32,513 nucleotides of DNA from Pseudomonadales bacterium (GTDB lineage Bacteria > Pseudomonadota > Gammaproteobacteria > Pseudomonadales > DT-91). How positions within the stretch are numbered: position 1 is the first letter of the stretch; every line of letters begins with the position of its first letter. The DNA is taken from the NCBI GenBank assembly GCA_013215055.1, contig JABSRQ010000054.1, positions 1-32,513 of the forward strand, given 5' to 3'. Under the pieces are notes generated by a model. The model did not search any database, had not been told where the DNA came from, and was given only the letters and a program-made list of their open reading frames with translations. Shown in pieces: positions 6,669 through 14,416 of the stretch. The position numbers and the translations under genes were made by a program.

Positions 6669-7001
6669 TTATTTTTTACTTCTATACACTTCTGAATTTC
6701 CATAACTGACTTGCTGATAAATAGTAACAGGCAAAAGCAGAGTATCAACAATTGGTGAAAATATCACCATATCGAATAAGTAGAAACTTAATATAATCTC
6801 GTTATAGCTTAATCCTGATTCGTTAGCATGAAAGCGACAAAAGTCATAAGTGACACCACTGTAGACCCTCGTGGTTGATTCACATTTAGTTTTATTTCGC
6901 TGTAAATCAGAACCAATTTCATGATTAGAACTTGTTACTGTTTTCATTGATCCACATGACGCAAGAAATAGAACAGACATGAATAAAAGAACTTGTCTCA
7001 T
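6669..7001 (-). CDS. YceK/YidQ-family lipoprotein (integron cassette gene)
   Basis: This 110-aa lipoprotein has the signal MRQVLLFMSVLFLASC with lipobox cysteine C16. The mature part carries the YceK/YidQ family pattern: RVYSGVTYDFCRF at about 47, then a hydrophobic block ending SPIVDTLLLPVTIYQQ. The family is small outer-membrane-associated lipoproteins of unknown function. The longer frame to 7115 starts inside the upstream gene's tail and reads through the attC at 7028-7105, so it is not real. The ATG at 7001 starts exactly at the lipoprotein signal, 27 bases after the attC core. Confidence 0.75.
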   Translation of the reverse strand: MRQVLLFMSVLFLASCGSMKTVTSSNHEIGSDLQRNKTKCESTTRVYSGVTYDFCRFHANESGLSYNEIILSFYLFDMVIFSPIVDTLLLPVTIYQQVSYGNSEVYRSKK

Positions 7002-7027
7002 ACTTAACCTATCTCTCAAATATGTTT

Positions 7028-7105
7028 GCATAACGCCCGCAGTTGCGGACGACTTGTAGCGACGAAGGAGTGGAAAGTTGTTCCGACAACCTGCGCTGGT
7101 TATAC
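7028..7105 (-). repeat. attC site between the broken-gene and YceK-like cassettes
   Basis: On the minus strand it runs from GTATAACCAGCGCAGGTTGTC to GCAACTGCGGGCGTTATGC, about 78 bases. GCGCAGGTTGTC pairs imperfectly with GTCCGCAACTGCGGG. It lies ten bases after the stop of the broken gene. Confidence 0.75.
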
Positions 7106-7114
7106 GTTTTTCCA

Positions 7115-7486
7115 TTACCTAAGAATACCATCTAACTCTTTAAGGCAGTTCATCGAACAATCATTTTTTTGATATGATTTAATCTTTTCCAATATGCTTA
7201 GTTCATATTTATTTAAATCATCCATCTTTTTTCCTTTATCCGTAAACCCATTTACATTTAGGGCTATCATTCCTTCGGAATATTTTAAAGCATCGTCGTA
7301 TTTTGTATTTCTAATTAAGATAGATATAGATAAATACCCTTTAGCTTGAATCCATTCATCTCTAGTTATTTGTTCTACTATTTCATCTAATCAATTTCCG
7401 GCAGAATACTTAAAATATTGACCGCCTAAGAAAAAACCAATAAAGCTAAAAAGTATCGCGATGCCAATTTCATTTCTCATACTCAT
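7115..7486 (-). pseudogene. Small membrane-anchored cassette gene interrupted by one in-frame TGA
   Basis: From ATG 7486 to TAA 7115 the frame is exactly 124 codons and is open except for a TGA at codon 32 (7391-7393). The N-terminal part, MSMRNEIGIAILFSFIGFF, is a membrane helix. After the TGA comes a helical soluble domain (LDEIVEQITRDEWIQAKGYL... to LKELDGILR) with two cysteines near the end. There is no frameshift and codon quality is good on both sides, so this is a recent nonsense mutation, a sequencing error, or less likely read-through. No selenocysteine element is apparent. The function is unknown. Confidence 0.7.
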
Positions 7487-7487
7487 T

Positions 7488-7530
7488 CCGTATAAAGCTA
7501 ATTATAACGCATAAATCGATATAATTTATT
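7488..7530 (-). repeat. Possible attI relic
   Basis: 7491-7530 aligns without gaps to 29821-29860, the attI region next to intI, with 28 of 40 identical bases by my count, including AAATCGATATA and TATAACG. It sits directly upstream of the first cassette of this minus-strand run, in the same relation as attI to the first cassette on the right. AT richness makes chance similarity possible, and the core GTTATGG has become TTTATAC. Confidence 0.4.
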
Positions 7531-7783
7531 CAGAAGTGCTCGCAAAACCATACCGGCCCACGCACTCAGCAAGGGGCGTTCTCAATCGAACAATTCGATA
7601 TATTTATACAGATATATATCGATTAAATCCATATATTCCCAGTTCTTTACATTTTCCAAAATGATTAATTTGGAGCATTAACATACTCCATTACAATATG
7701 GAGCAAACGCGCGGCCTGTATCACTTTCAGCATTGCAGATGCTCGCCAACTACTGTAATGGGCAAAGTCACATTATCAAGGCG
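7531..7783. other. Gene-poor spacer
   Basis: I see no gene. 7731-7790 resembles 9864-9915 (GTAATGGnCAAAGTCA and nearby bases). An AT-rich stretch, TCGATATATTTATACAGATA, lies at 7609-7628. Confidence 0.4.
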
Positions 7784-7806
7784 TAAAAAAACCCGCTTTC
7801 GCAGGC
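7784..7806 (-). terminator. Rho-independent terminator
   Basis: On the minus strand CCTGC, loop GAAA, GCGGG is followed by seven T. It lies about 30 bases downstream of the decayed HNH-like gene and probably was its terminator. Confidence 0.6.
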
Positions 7807-7837
7807 TTCATAACTAACTCTAATCACAACCTAACAC

Positions 7838-8155
7838 CTAATTTAAAACCCATTTATAATTGCTTGCACAATAGCTCACAGAAGCGGCTAACCTCTTTAA
7901 GCGCAAACCTTTACTGTCTGTAGGCTCAAGATCACTTACAAACTGTAAGAACCCCACTACCCCATCCCACTCAGGCGCAACGACAATCCCACACTATTGA
8001 TTGGTGGCATACGTTACATCCTTAGAGTCATAACACCTGTTGTGCATATAACGCCAACGCCCCCATAAAGGGTAATAAGAATGGCCGTGACGGGTTCAGG
8101 CCTCGCTAACTAATTCCCTATTCAAGCAGCCACAACTCTTGCTATTCCCCGCTCT
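7838..8155 (-). pseudogene. Decayed phage-type HNH/AP2-like protein gene
   Basis: One minus-strand frame with stops at 8096-8098 (TGA) and 7994-7996 (TAG) preserves the full C-terminal layout of a family common in phages and integrated elements. The segments are GNSKSCGCLNRELVSEA, then HGHSYYPLWGRWRYMHNRCYDSK, then CGIVVAPEWDGVVGFLQF, and ending SNYKWVLN. These match the usual order SCGCL-RE, THG-S-PLY-W--M--RCY, I-V---W--F--FL-DM and NY---N-RW. A further stop (TAA 8156-8158) cuts off the N-terminus. It is a dead gene and a sign of past mobile DNA here. No frameshift is needed. Confidence 0.6.
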
Positions 8156-8202
8156 TTACTTATCCCCTCGTGCGATACGGTAGCCGCTTACAATTTATGT
8201 GC

Positions 8203-9681
8203 TTACATCAGCACGGAGGGCGCTATTTCATCAAGTGATAGGCTCTTAAAATCATCACCTCCTGCGTCTGTTTTAACATGACGGTTTATTACAGATAGAA
8301 GATCAGAACGATATTCATCCAGGGCGGTTTGTAATCGTTTATCGTTATAGGTGATATCAGCTAGACTGTCTCCATTTGGGTTATAACGGATGGCGACATC
8401 GGCCATATTCTTAAACTGTATTTGGTTCTTGCGACTAAAAAGTCTTCCCTCTTCGTGAAATGCGGTCAAAGTTCCAGACGCTGAGTTCAATCCATCGGTC
8501 CATTTAAAATACATCTGGTGATCCAGTGTATGCACCCAACAGACTTGCCAGATAAAGGTTGATAGGACACTGGCTAGACAGGTTTCATTCGCGGGGAATT
8601 GCTGAGTCGTTCTCTTGACGACATGATATTTCCATTCTTGTAGAAGGTTGATTTCCTCATCATTCATGCTTTTCAGAGAGTTATCGACAAACTTCTTGCT
8701 GGCCTTATAACCCGCTTCCAGCGCCATTACATAAGGCACATCGGCATATTCAGCAGGAAACTTTGGTGGGAAGCCAAATACCACAGGTCCTTTAGCCCCT
8801 TTGTTATTCATTCCGCTGTAGAACGACAGGGTTCTACCGGCCACCGAATCAACAAAATATTCGTTATCGGTATGATTAATGATGAGGTAGTCGGAGAAAA
8901 AGAATTTTTTCTCACCCATATCCCTATCCATAACAGCACCGCCCTTACCATTTTCATTGGTACTGAGATTACTGATCATAAATGGTGACAGCCACTGATG
9001 TAAAACCTCGCCGATAGGAAACAAGTTATGGCTTATTACCGTAGCGATGTCCGAAAAATGAAAATGAACCCAGTTATGTGACAGGGCAGGAAAAAGAAGA
9101 TTCAGATTACTGATTAAGTGTAACTTGGCCTTATTCCATTCCTTACTTTCAGGGGTTACAACATGCCCATTTTTTATTGTAATCGAGGCCAGGCTATTAT
9201 TCATTAGATGAACTTTTCGAATATCGAAATATCGATCCGGATTGGTATGGTATGTATCGAGACCAGATAGATCGAGTACCATTCCTGCATATTCAGGGTC
9301 TTTAATTAAGTTATAACATGCTGCGCTATTATTAATCATCTTAAACAAGTAATCATCTGACGGTACTACTTCATCTTGCACTGGATCGTATAATGCCCGC
9401 TTCACTCCTCTGACCACAGCATCAGCATTGACCTTAGACCTTCCTCCGGCCAGCAATGACAGATAAGGTGTGGTTACTCCTGATGCATATTGAATAGGCT
9501 GTCCTTCAACATCGGTAAAAGTCAGCCTTACAGGAACGATTTCCCCCGCTCGTGAACGCCAGCCTTTTGCCTTCAGCCAATGTAAGCTGAGTTTAAAATA
9601 ATGACGAGAGTAGATAAAAGCCGAAGCGAGAAGAAGCGCTATCTTCTTAAAAAAAAGGGATTTTCTTAATGAGGTCATCAT
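8203..9681 (-). CDS. Lipoxygenase-like non-heme iron protein
   Basis: This 492-aa protein has an N-terminal hydrophobic helix (about 12-24) that could be a signal anchor. The central part resembles lipoxygenases: H202-NWV-H206-F-H208-FSDIATVISHNLFP, then LHQWLSPFMISNLSTNEN (about 227-244), then W382-V-H384-TLD-H388 in a helix. These fit the first His pair, the following conserved H--L-P---N block and the second H-x3-H/N pair that bind iron. Known lipoxygenases end in Ile; this one ends VLM, and at 492 aa it is shorter than typical (600 or more). If right, it would oxygenate polyunsaturated fatty acids, probably at the membrane. A distant or inactive homologue is possible. AAGGA lies about 12 bases before the ATG. 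Confidence 0.5.
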   Translation of the reverse strand: MMTSLRKSLFFKKIALLLASAFIYSRHYFKLSLHWLKAKGWRSRAGEIVPVRLTFTDVEGQPIQYASGVTTPYLSLLAGGRSKVNADAVVRGVKRALYDPVQDEVVPSDDYLFKMINNSAACYNLIKDPEYAGMVLDLSGLDTYHTNPDRYFDIRKVHLMNNSLASITIKNGHVVTPESKEWNKAKLHLISNLNLLFPALSHNWVHFHFSDIATVISHNLFPIGEVLHQWLSPFMISNLSTNENGKGGAVMDRDMGEKKFFFSDYLIINHTDNEYFVDSVAGRTLSFYSGMNNKGAKGPVVFGFPPKFPAEYADVPYVMALEAGYKASKKFVDNSLKSMNDEEINLLQEWKYHVVKRTTQQFPANETCLASVLSTFIWQVCWVHTLDHQMYFKWTDGLNSASGTLTAFHEEGRLFSRKNQIQFKNMADVAIRYNPNGDSLADITYNDKRLQTALDEYRSDLLSVINRHVKTDAGGDDFKSLSLDEIAPSVLM

Positions 9682-10055
9682 AACATTGCATTCCTTGCTG
9701 AATGTTTACGAAAAATGTAGGTTCGGGACATAGAGTACTATGAAACCATTACCAGCTCGACACCTAACATTTTTGATAAGTATCATGGTAAGCAATGACT
9801 TGTGTGAAATCATCTAAATGAGGTGGCAAAGGTATGGCCGGCCTAGCTGTCAGTATTTTAAACTCGCCCACTCACGGTAATGGTCAAAGTCAAAATTACA
9901 GTCGTAAAGAAGGCCCAATATGCTTTATATCGCAGTACTGAATTTGTTGCGGATTGAGCGGCCCGCCCTTGAGGTAGCGTGCGAGGCCCTAGGCCGCCAC
10001 CAGAGATACATTTCTAATATAAGCATACTAACCACATCGTACAGGCAAAGTCCTG
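9682..10055. other. Spacer with degenerate repeat and a possible DUF1330-like remnant
   Basis: No intact gene. The plus-strand frame 9721-9798 reads VRDIEYYETITSSTPNIFDKYHGK then stops, which resembles part of the DUF1330 fold but is only a fragment. 9864-9915 resembles 7731-7790. Confidence 0.3.
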
Positions 10056-10225
10056 TAGGGAACATGTCACCTAGTCTTTACCTGTTAGAACCACTGGGCA
10101 TTAGCAAAGTATCACATTAGAATTATTACCATTCTACGCCACTGAACCCAGTTAGTTTACTAAACCACATCAACATTTTGTACATTATGGTTTAAGAGAA
10201 TTTGGAGGGAATCCTCCTTATACTT
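10056..10225. repeat. Degenerate ~160-bp repeat, copy 1
   Basis: It aligns with 20124-20290, sharing ACCTGTTAGAA, CACTGGGCATTA, TTAGTTTA and CACATCAACATTTTGT in the same order. In both places it lies at the 3' side of a minus-strand gene. One frame gives YYHSTxLNPVSLL, which hints at the C-terminus of an IS3-type transposase, but this is weak. Confidence 0.5.
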
Positions 10226-10245
10226 ATCTTGGTTATGTGATGACT

Positions 10246-10908
10246 TTACATTTCCCATCTAATAGCTTTTGCATAACAACGATTAAAATTATTACAATCT
10301 ACAGAGACATAGTCTTCACATTTAACATCTATAATGGCATCTGCTTGTACACTTTTTGCTGAAGAGACAAGCTTAGCAAGGTTGTTTTTGGAGTGATTTG
10401 ATTCAACTATTGGATCATTACAGCTATCGGAATATAAATACTGAATTTTTTTAAACTTATACTCTGGCTTATTTCCTAACGTATAGATTTCTACCCTTTG
10501 ATCATGGTTAAAAAGAACAGGAGGTGCAGGTTTGTATAGAGTTTTTGATGTTTCAGAATTTTTTATCTTTACAGCTGTTCCACCAGCATACGGAGCAGAC
10601 CAAGAAAAAGCCGTAGTAGTTCTTCCCCCATAAACATTAATAATAGCATCGGCACCTACTTTTCTTGCTTCCTCTACCAGCAACGGATACAAACTTTCAA
10701 CACTATCATAACCTTCTCTGGCATTTGCTTTCACAATGCCAATTACTTCATATTCTGAACCTTTAGGTAAACCTTGGCGTGAGATATCAATTGGCCCTTT
10801 AGTTTGTTCTGAAACTGAAACGTATCGAGCAGAAGAGGAAGAAACTGAGCCACAACCACCTATTGATGTGATAATAAAAAAGACAAAAAATAAACTTTTA
10901 GAATTCAA
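10246..10908 (-). CDS. Lipoprotein with an RcsF-like C-terminal domain
   Basis: The 220-aa protein starts with a lipoprotein signal (SLFFVFFIITSIGGC, C19). Residues of about 50-115 (EYEVIGIVKANAREGYDSVESLYPLLVEEARKVGADAIINV) look like the YbjQ/DUF4156-type alpha/beta fold. Residues of about 150-220 repeat the theme with four or more cysteines (SDSCND ... AKSVQADAIIDVKCEDYVSVDCNNFNRCYAKAI), as in the outer-membrane stress sensor RcsF. The protein therefore probably sits in the outer membrane facing the periplasm with disulfides in its C-terminal domain. No Rcs genes are visible here, so a role in envelope signalling is only a guess. TTTTTCC upstream gives a weak GGAAAA ribosome site. Confidence 0.65.
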   Translation of the reverse strand: MNSKSLFFVFFIITSIGGCGSVSSSSARYVSVSEQTKGPIDISRQGLPKGSEYEVIGIVKANAREGYDSVESLYPLLVEEARKVGADAIINVYGGRTTTAFSWSAPYAGGTAVKIKNSETSKTLYKPAPPVLFNHDQRVEIYTLGNKPEYKFKKIQYLYSDSCNDPIVESNHSKNNLAKLVSSAKSVQADAIIDVKCEDYVSVDCNNFNRCYAKAIRWEM

Positions 10909-11036
10909 AATTTTTCCTTATGAGCTATAAATGCATAGAACTAATAACCCCACTTTCTAGGTTTCTGATCTCCTAAGTGGGCTAATCTTGCGACCAGAGC
11001 CATACTTATATCTTCGACAATATAACGGAGGTCAGC

Positions 11037-11123
11037 ATGGAAAATCCTAACATAGTATTTATTAGTAAGGATATTCCAGTAGGATATGACTTGATTGTAT
11101 CAGGAGTAACTGTAGAGCTGTGA
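11037..11123 (+). CDS. Candidate 28-aa small protein
   Basis: ATG follows a strong site, GGAGGTCAGC, with five bases of spacing. The product MENPNIVFISKDIPVGYDLI... is short, mildly acidic and ends GVTVEL. It could be a real small protein or the surviving start of a lost gene. No homologue is recognised. Confidence 0.3.
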   Translation: MENPNIVFISKDIPVGYDLIVSGVTVEL

Positions 11124-11279
11124 TTCAACTATAACCATGTTGATATCCGTAAGCGGCCCTTGGGTCATCGTAAGGTTTAATTAAAGACCTACACTTTTTC
11201 AATAAGGTCTCGGATCAGAAACCGAACCTCACTCCTGCTTTGGTAATGATATTACAGTAGCTACACCCGTAGACAAAAT
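11124..11279. other. Spacer between the small frame and the LysR gene
   Basis: I see no gene and no clear terminator in this stretch. Confidence 0.4.
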
Positions 11280-12167
11280 CTAACGATTTTCAAGATATTC
11301 ATAGAACAGTTCACGAAACTTTCCTACTGAGTTTTTTTGCGCTCGATCTTTACCTATCAGGAAACCGATATTACGGGGTTCTAGTTCGGGATCGAGGTAA
11401 AATGCCCGCAGTGAGTGACGGGCGTTCAGCACAGAGAACGCCTCCGGTAATACCGTAAACGCATGGCCACTTTCCACCAGATCAAGAATGTAGCTAATCG
11501 AATTCACCTCGGTAATTTGGCTAAATTGGATATTGTTAGCGGCAAAATAACGATTCACGACTTTTCGGGTTTCGAAATATTCCGGTAGTAGAATAGCTTT
11601 TAAACCGTGTTTTCTGCCTTGCATAATATCAGCCACCAGGGATTCATGCTGCGGCGCAACCACAAGCTTCCACCTCTCGCTGAATAACGTCTCAAACTCG
11701 ACGTTTTTGTACTCCTTTTGTAGGATAAAACCTATGCCAATATCGATCTCCCCCAACGACACTTTACTTTCAATCTGATGATTGGGCAGCTCTTCGATAT
11801 GCAGGGAAATATTGGGGTAACGCCGGTCAAAATCTATCACGAGTTGACGCAAATAGAGCGCGCTGATCGATTGTAATACGCCGATTCTTAAACTACCTGC
11901 GTTGCCCGATTCGATATCCGCGACAGACTCCCGCATCAGCTCCACTTGATTCAGAATCTGCTTGGCAGAACTTAGCACCAGCTCTCCACTTTCCGACAGA
12001 CGTACGCTACGCCCCACCCGTTCGAAGAGCTTGGTGTTCAGTTCTTCTTCTAGCTGCTTAATCTGATTAGACAACGCAGGCTGGGAAATGCAGAGTTGAT
12101 TCGCGGCTTTGTGAAAGTGTTGTAGCTCAGCTACCACACGGAAATAACGCAGATGTCTTAATTCCAT
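11280..12167 (-). CDS. LysR-type transcriptional regulator
   Basis: The 295-aa protein has the N-terminal winged helix-turn-helix (MELRHLRYFRVVAELQHFHKAA; recognition part LCISQPALSNQIKQLEEEL at 25-43) and a two-lobe effector domain from about residue 90. It is transcribed away from the cupin-DHDPS pair across a 198-base gap that contains a perfect T-N11-A palindrome, so it very probably regulates that pair and itself. The N-terminal sequence is of the CynR/CbbR-like type. The inducer is unknown, presumably the substrate of the neighbouring enzymes. Confidence 0.9.
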   Translation of the reverse strand: MELRHLRYFRVVAELQHFHKAANQLCISQPALSNQIKQLEEELNTKLFERVGRSVRLSESGELVLSSAKQILNQVELMRESVADIESGNAGSLRIGVLQSISALYLRQLVIDFDRRYPNISLHIEELPNHQIESKVSLGEIDIGIGFILQKEYKNVEFETLFSERWKLVVAPQHESLVADIMQGRKHGLKAILLPEYFETRKVVNRYFAANNIQFSQITEVNSISYILDLVESGHAFTVLPEAFSVLNARHSLRAFYLDPELEPRNIGFLIGKDRAQKNSVGKFRELFYEYLENR

Positions 12168-12245
12168 ATTGGCTCTAACTTAACGCTATGAATAATTAAC
12201 GGGGCTTTATGCGGCATGCCGCTTACTTTAATTGATTCATATAAG

Positions 12246-12260
12246 TTATCAAACCGATAA
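12246..12260. promoter_or_regulatory. LysR-type T-N11-A box
   Basis: TTATCAAACCGATAA has perfect 4-bp arms (TTAT/ATAA) with T-N11-A spacing, midway between the divergent LysR and cupin genes. Flanking ATAAGTT and AACTTAT (12241-12247 and 12268-12274) may be a second half-site pair. Confidence 0.55.
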
Positions 12261-12365
12261 AAACAAAAACTTATACTTTGCAAATAGCTTTCGGCAATAT
12301 TGTCCTCAGTCGGGCCTGACTTCAGTTTATTTCTTTTTAATACATAACATCTGGAGATAGATAAG

Positions 12366-12815
12366 ATGAGTAGCAAACAATTTAGCTCAGCAAATTTTGG
12401 GCAAACCAACGCCCAAATCGAAGTACAAATGCCTAAACGGCTGGCCCATGTTGGCATTGAAAACAGCGAAGTCAGCGCTCAATTCTCTGCGCAGCGTAAA
12501 CACCCTGTGCATATTGTCGATTTGCCCAGCAACAGCATTAGCATGACCATCGGAGGACTACTACCGGGTGATAGGTCCAATAGTCATAGGCACACGTATG
12601 AAACGATTGCTTACATACTCGAGGGCAGGGGCTACTCCATGATCGAAGGACAGAAAGTTGAGTGGCAAAAAGGCGATGCCATCTATATCCCGAATTGGGC
12701 ATGGCATCACCATGTGAATACGGACCCTAAAAATGCTGCAAAATACCTGGCCTGTGAGAATGCTCCTATGTTGCAAAACCTTGGCCAATTAGCGATACGG
12801 GAGGAGGAAAAATGA
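12366..12815 (+). CDS. Single-domain cupin protein
   Basis: The 149-aa protein has a double-stranded beta-helix with cupin motif 1, GDRSNSHRHTYETIAYILEGRGY (about residues 68-90; H75, H77, E80 as metal ligands), and motif 2, GDAIYIPNWAWHHHVN (about 102-117). It is likely a metal-binding isomerase, dioxygenase or small-molecule binding protein. GGAGA lies eight bases before the ATG. The stop overlaps the next start by four bases (ATGA), so it is translationally coupled to the DHDPS-family enzyme and probably works on the same compound. The substrate is unknown. Confidence 0.8.
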   Translation: MSSKQFSSANFGQTNAQIEVQMPKRLAHVGIENSEVSAQFSAQRKHPVHIVDLPSNSISMTIGGLLPGDRSNSHRHTYETIAYILEGRGYSMIEGQKVEWQKGDAIYIPNWAWHHHVNTDPKNAAKYLACENAPMLQNLGQLAIREEEK

Positions 12816-13702
12816 GCCAGCCAATGCTATCGGGCATTATTGCCTACCCAGTAACGCCCTTTACCCCAGCGGATGGGAAAGTGGACCTGCCAACCTTAGG
12901 TATTGTGATTGATGAGCTGATCAACAGCGGTGCCTGTGCCATTGCAGCACTGGGCAGTGCCGGTGAAGGTGCCTATCTGAATGAACAAGAGTGGCAGCAA
13001 GTTGCCACATACAGTGTTGAACATGTTGCCGGGCGTGTGCCTGTAATTATTGGTATCTCTGAACTGACCACCACTAACGCAGTACTACGTGCACAGTTTG
13101 CAGAAGGCATAGGGGCCGATGCGATCATGGTTGCTCCACTGTCTTATTACAAGCTTAGCGAAGCAGAGATCTACCAGCATTATGCGGCGATCTCGGATGC
13201 TATCAACATCCCTATCATGCTCTACAACAACCCAGCCACCAGCGGCATCGATATGTCACCGGCGTTTATGTTGTCTATGGTGGAGGGTATCGAAAACGTC
13301 ACCATGATTAAGGAAAGCACTGGAGATATCCAGCGTATGCACCAAATCTATAAGCTGTCGCAGGGCAAGGTGCCGTTTTTTAATGGCTGTAACTATATGG
13401 CGTTGGAAGCCCTAAATGCAGGAGCCGCGGGTTGGTGTACCGCAGCCCCTTGTTTAATCGGTGACAAACCTAAGGCGCTGTTTGATGCCGTGCAACGCGG
13501 CGAAGCTGAAGAGGCGCAAGAGCTTTTCTCTCAACAGCTGGAGCTACTGGAATTCATTGTAAAGGGCGGCCTAGCTGCCACGGTGAAAGCAGGATTGGAG
13601 ATGCGTGGGATTAATGCAGGTCTGGCGCGCAAGCCGCTTTTGGAAATACCTGAAGCGTCTTTGTTGAAACTTAAGCAAATACTTCAGCGTGTCAATGCTT
13701 AA
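12812..13702 (+). CDS. Dihydrodipicolinate synthase/N-acetylneuraminate lyase family aldolase
   Basis: The 296-aa TIM-barrel class I aldolase has phosphate/carboxylate-binding loop GSAGEG (48-53), catalytic Tyr138 in YNNPATSG and Schiff-base Lys167 in MIKESTGD. The loop is GSAGE rather than the GTTGE of true lysine-pathway DapA. The gene sits with a cupin and a LysR regulator, so it is more likely a catabolic aldolase or dehydratase acting on a 2-keto acid than the housekeeping DapA. Its start overlaps the cupin stop. GGAGGAGG precedes the ATG. Confidence 0.85.
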   Translation: MSQPMLSGIIAYPVTPFTPADGKVDLPTLGIVIDELINSGACAIAALGSAGEGAYLNEQEWQQVATYSVEHVAGRVPVIIGISELTTTNAVLRAQFAEGIGADAIMVAPLSYYKLSEAEIYQHYAAISDAINIPIMLYNNPATSGIDMSPAFMLSMVEGIENVTMIKESTGDIQRMHQIYKLSQGKVPFFNGCNYMALEALNAGAAGWCTAAPCLIGDKPKALFDAVQRGEAEEAQELFSQQLELLEFIVKGGLAATVKAGLEMRGINAGLARKPLLEIPEASLLKLKQILQRVNA

Positions 13703-13897
13703 GTTATAGGCCCTCTGTTTGATTGAATGATGCCTTTGAACCTTCCAAGGCGGCAGCGGTGAATTTAATGAAACCGTAAGCAATCGGCCATTTTGAATTA
13801 TCGTGAATATGAACTCCCAAAACTCATCTCGTTAAATGAAATAACTACATCAATTCAAGCGATAGACATTTTACTAAAATCTACAAGGAATGGAAAA

Positions 13898-14236
13898 ATG
13901 AAAACAATTAAGCTTATAACAGCATCAGCTTTAACTGCATTTTTGGCCGCATGTGGAGGCCATGGATTTGAAGGTGACTATGAATCATCAGGAAAAATGA
14001 ATTCGGGTGGAATGGTATTAAGCATCCCCAAACAAAAGCTCACTATAGGTGAGAATTTCATGGAGAATAATGGTCAACGTGAAATATTCGATGAAATATT
14101 CGTACGAGAAAGTGGAGACATCGAATATCTAGTACTTTCTAAAGACGAACAAGAGGTCAGCCTAAAAATCATTGATGATTCAACGCTTGCCATAGGTGCT
14201 GGTAGTGTAGAAATTAAGTATAGCCGTATGGATTAA
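13898..14236 (+). CDS. Small lipoprotein of unknown function
   Basis: The 112-aa protein starts with a lipoprotein signal (MKTIKLITASALTAFLAAC, C19) followed by Gly-rich GGHGFEGDY. The rest is beta-rich, with FEGDYESSGKMNSGGM, QKLTIGENF and ending VEIKYSRMD, like small lipocalin-like periplasmic lipoproteins. I rejected the longer frame from 13793 because AAGGA lies just before the ATG at 13898 and the lipoprotein signal starts there. A strong terminator follows ten bases after the stop, so it is a single-gene unit. Confidence 0.75.
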   Translation: MKTIKLITASALTAFLAACGGHGFEGDYESSGKMNSGGMVLSIPKQKLTIGENFMENNGQREIFDEIFVRESGDIEYLVLSKDEQEVSLKIIDDSTLAIGAGSVEIKYSRMD

Positions 14237-14245
14237 TAGACCTGC

Positions 14246-14287
14246 CACGAATTTAATTACAGAGTATTTAAATTCGTGTCTTTTTTT
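14246..14287 (+). terminator. Rho-independent terminator
   Basis: CACGAATTTAA and TTAAATTCGTG form a perfect 11-bp stem, followed by TC and seven T. Confidence 0.85.
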
Positions 14288-14416
14288 AGATAGATGACTC
14301 AAAAGCCATCAACTTAGCCTTTTCACACTCAATGTCTGTGAGTTAGCCTTATAGGCCGGGAATGACTTTATCGTATAGGGAAAATGAACGCTTATGTTTC
14401 ATATACTGAACGTGCA

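Noticed and set aside
6669..7115. Long form (148 aa) of the YceK-like gene
   Set aside because: It would read through the attC at 7028-7105 and start in the tail of the upstream broken gene. The lipoprotein signal starts at 7001.
12158..12457. 99-codon minus-strand frame upstream of the LysR gene
   Set aside because: It is a shadow that overlaps the LysR start, the regulatory region and the cupin gene.
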